This document shows, in pieces, positions 33,566 to 34,770 of a DNA stretch of 34,770 bases. Position numbers and translations under genes: made by a program. The stretch spans positions 1-34,770 of the forward strand of contig JADGDQ010000022.1 in the NCBI GenBank assembly GCA_016744805.1, given 5' to 3'. Under the pieces are notes generated by a model. That model ran no database searches. It was not told the DNA's origin and was given only the letters and a program-made list of their open reading frames with translations. The DNA comes from Sulfurovaceae bacterium (lineage in GTDB: Bacteria > Campylobacterota > Campylobacteria > Campylobacterales > Sulfurovaceae). Positions within the stretch are counted from its first letter, which is position 1; every line of letters starts with the position of its first letter.

Positions 33566-34770
33566 TTACCAGTCTATTGATTGAACTTTTTCACCCAAAG
33601 GAAAAAGAAGATTTTGATTGCTTTTAAGATTAATATACCCTATAGAGCTTCTATTTTGATACTGCTTGATATAGAGTATAGTACTCCCATCAGCAGAAAA
33701 TCTAGGAAATTGATTAACTCCCCTAGAAGTAAGAGGGCGTGTACTAGAATCATTGGTATGTGTAAGATAGAGGTTGAAACTATTTTGACCATATCGTTTG
33801 TGACTCTCTCTACTTGCATAGACTATTTTATTTTTGTGTGTATCTACAGCATTATTATTTCTACCACGAAATACCACTTGGGATATAGCAGAACTATTAA
33901 TTGCTTTTTTGTAAATATTAGGGTACCCCATTCTATTTGAGACAAAAGCTATAGCCCCTGAACCAATATATTTACCACTAACATCAATTCCAGAAAAAGT
34001 TGTAATTCGTTTTTGTGAGCCTCCATTTGCACTCATTTCATAAATATCAGGTTGTGCATTTGGAGCCATTGTCACCAAAATTTTAGCACCATTACTACTT
34101 ACATCAGAACAGACAAGCATACCTTGTGATGAGACTATTCGTGATTTTGAACCATTATAAATATTAAGTTTATAAAGTGTTGGTTTATTTCCAGAAAATG
34201 CTGTATAGTAAAAACTTCTCTGATTTTTATCTGCCCATTTAGGAAAAAGATTTAATCCACCCCTAATAACTATTTTTTTGAAATTCATAGTATAATCAGC
34301 TAATACGATTTCACTTCTTTTGGCTGTTGTGTATCGTGAAAAAACAACATAACGATTAATCCAACTAATATCAGGATACTGTAATACATCATTAATATAA
34401 CTAATTACTTTATGTGCCAAAAATGGGTATTTAGATGCAGATGAGATCCGATAATCTTTTGTAGTAAGTGTACGACCATCTCTAGCACTGATAAGAGCTA
34501 TATCTACTTTAATCCCTGCTCCTTGTGAGAGTCTATATTTTAGAATATACTCTTTTGACTTAAACTGTGGAGCTATTACAGAGTTGTAACTACTCTCTTT
34601 ATGGTGATTTTTATCTGCTATAAAATGCCCACTAATTTTTAAATCTGAAAGTAAAATAGAAAAAAACTTTTCACTTAATGATGCTGATATACCTTGAGAA
34701 CTATCAACAAGAGAAATCTTTGCTCTTTGTTCTACATCTTTTTTTATTTTTAGTGTTGCATCAACAGCAA
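33566..34770 (-). CDS. tolB: Tol-Pal system beta-propeller protein TolB (5' end outside the window)
   Basis: The frame is open from the window's right edge to the stop at 33566, giving about 400 residues; the signal peptide lies beyond the edge. The TTG at 34420 is internal, since the frame continues upstream without a stop and reads as the TolB N-terminal domain (YILKYRLSQGAGIKVDIALI, RDGRTLTTKDYRI). The C-terminal six-bladed propeller shows repeated NLFPKWADKNQRSFYYTAF, GSGAIAFVSNRMGYPNIYK and NQFPRFSADGSTILYI strands. TolB is periplasmic and links Pal to TolA/TolQR; tolQRA would be expected further right. Confidence 0.95.
   Translation of the reverse strand, partial: AVDATLKIKKDVEQRAKISLVDSSQGISASLSEKFFSILLSDLKISGHFIADKNHHKESSYNSVIAPQFKSKEYILKYRLSQGAGIKVDIALISARDGRTLTTKDYRISSASKYPFLAHKVISYINDVLQYPDISWINRYVVFSRYTTAKRSEIVLADYTMNFKKIVIRGGLNLFPKWADKNQRSFYYTAFSGNKPTLYKLNIYNGSKSRIVSSQGMLVCSDVSSNGAKILVTMAPNAQPDIYEMSANGGSQKRITTFSGIDVSGKYIGSGAIAFVSNRMGYPNIYKKAINSSAISQVVFRGRNNNAVDTHKNKIVYASRESHKRYGQNSFNLYLTHTNDSSTRPLTSRGVNQFPRFSADGSTILYIKQYQNRSSIGYINLKSNQNLLFPLGEKVQSIDW

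Noticed and set aside
34418-34420. TTG as the tolB start
   Set aside because: The frame continues upstream to the window edge and encodes the TolB N-terminal domain, so this codon is internal.

Overview
The window looks like chromosomal DNA of a low-GC, respiratory Campylobacterota (Epsilonproteobacteria), closest in flavour to Sulfurimonas, Sulfurovum or Arcobacter relatives. The basis is a Sec-exported NosZ with a fused C-terminal cytochrome c domain, a 2-oxoglutarate:acceptor oxidoreductase operon in the order oorDABC, a sensor kinase of the HQWRQPL type, and AT-rich codon use. This assignment rests on gene families, not on a database match.

Layout, left to right. (1) 1-363: end of a HisKA_2-type sensor kinase. 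364-647: a nested inverted-repeat element. (2) 648-3959: a secreted 1103-residue mosaic protein with Ig-like domains, Ca-binding FG-GAP/VCBS repeats and a C-terminal DUF4214. (3) 4046-5896: an orphan membrane histidine kinase. (4) 5988-9301: monohaem cytochrome c, nirJ, nirF and a nirE/cobA-type methyltransferase, tightly packed, a partial haem d1 module. (5) 9380-10081: a CRP/FNR-family regulator. (6) 10233-12827: nosZ, alone and closed by a strong terminator. Near-identical FNR/DNR-type boxes sit at matching distance from -10 elements ahead of the cytochrome operon and ahead of nosZ, so regulator, nir module and nosZ look like one nitrogen-oxide regulon. (7) valS, then a small membrane protein.

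(8) 15918-17711 is a degenerate zone: three copies of a hairpin repeat, a 341-bp inverted-repeat element, a 131-residue unknown protein, an antitoxin-like gene cut off by a repeat copy, and a headless reading-frame remnant. (9) 17712-17990: heavy-metal-associated (HMA) domain protein. (10) 18167-21076: oorDABC, four subunits of the oxidative/reductive TCA enzyme, with a terminator. (11) clpB. (12) A DUF255 (YyaL-type) thioredoxin-fold protein. (13) 25875-26522: seven minus-strand tRNA genes arranged as two versions of a Lys-Val-Asp cassette, served by a consensus sigma-70 promoter. (14) pncC/cinA C-terminal type amidohydrolase (minus), divergent from ileS; ileS is followed immediately by an unlisted 38-codon membrane ORF and two unknown genes. 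(15) 30904-34770, minus strand: tolB (cut by the window edge), pal, cpoB, a Sel1-repeat protein and an SGNH-hydrolase lipoprotein, spaced like a single envelope operon.

The most unusual material is: the partial haem d1 module without nirS, co-regulated with a stand-alone nosZ; the two apparent domain insertions inside Ig-like folds of the large secreted protein; and the cluster of repeats that have eroded small genes around 16-17 kb.
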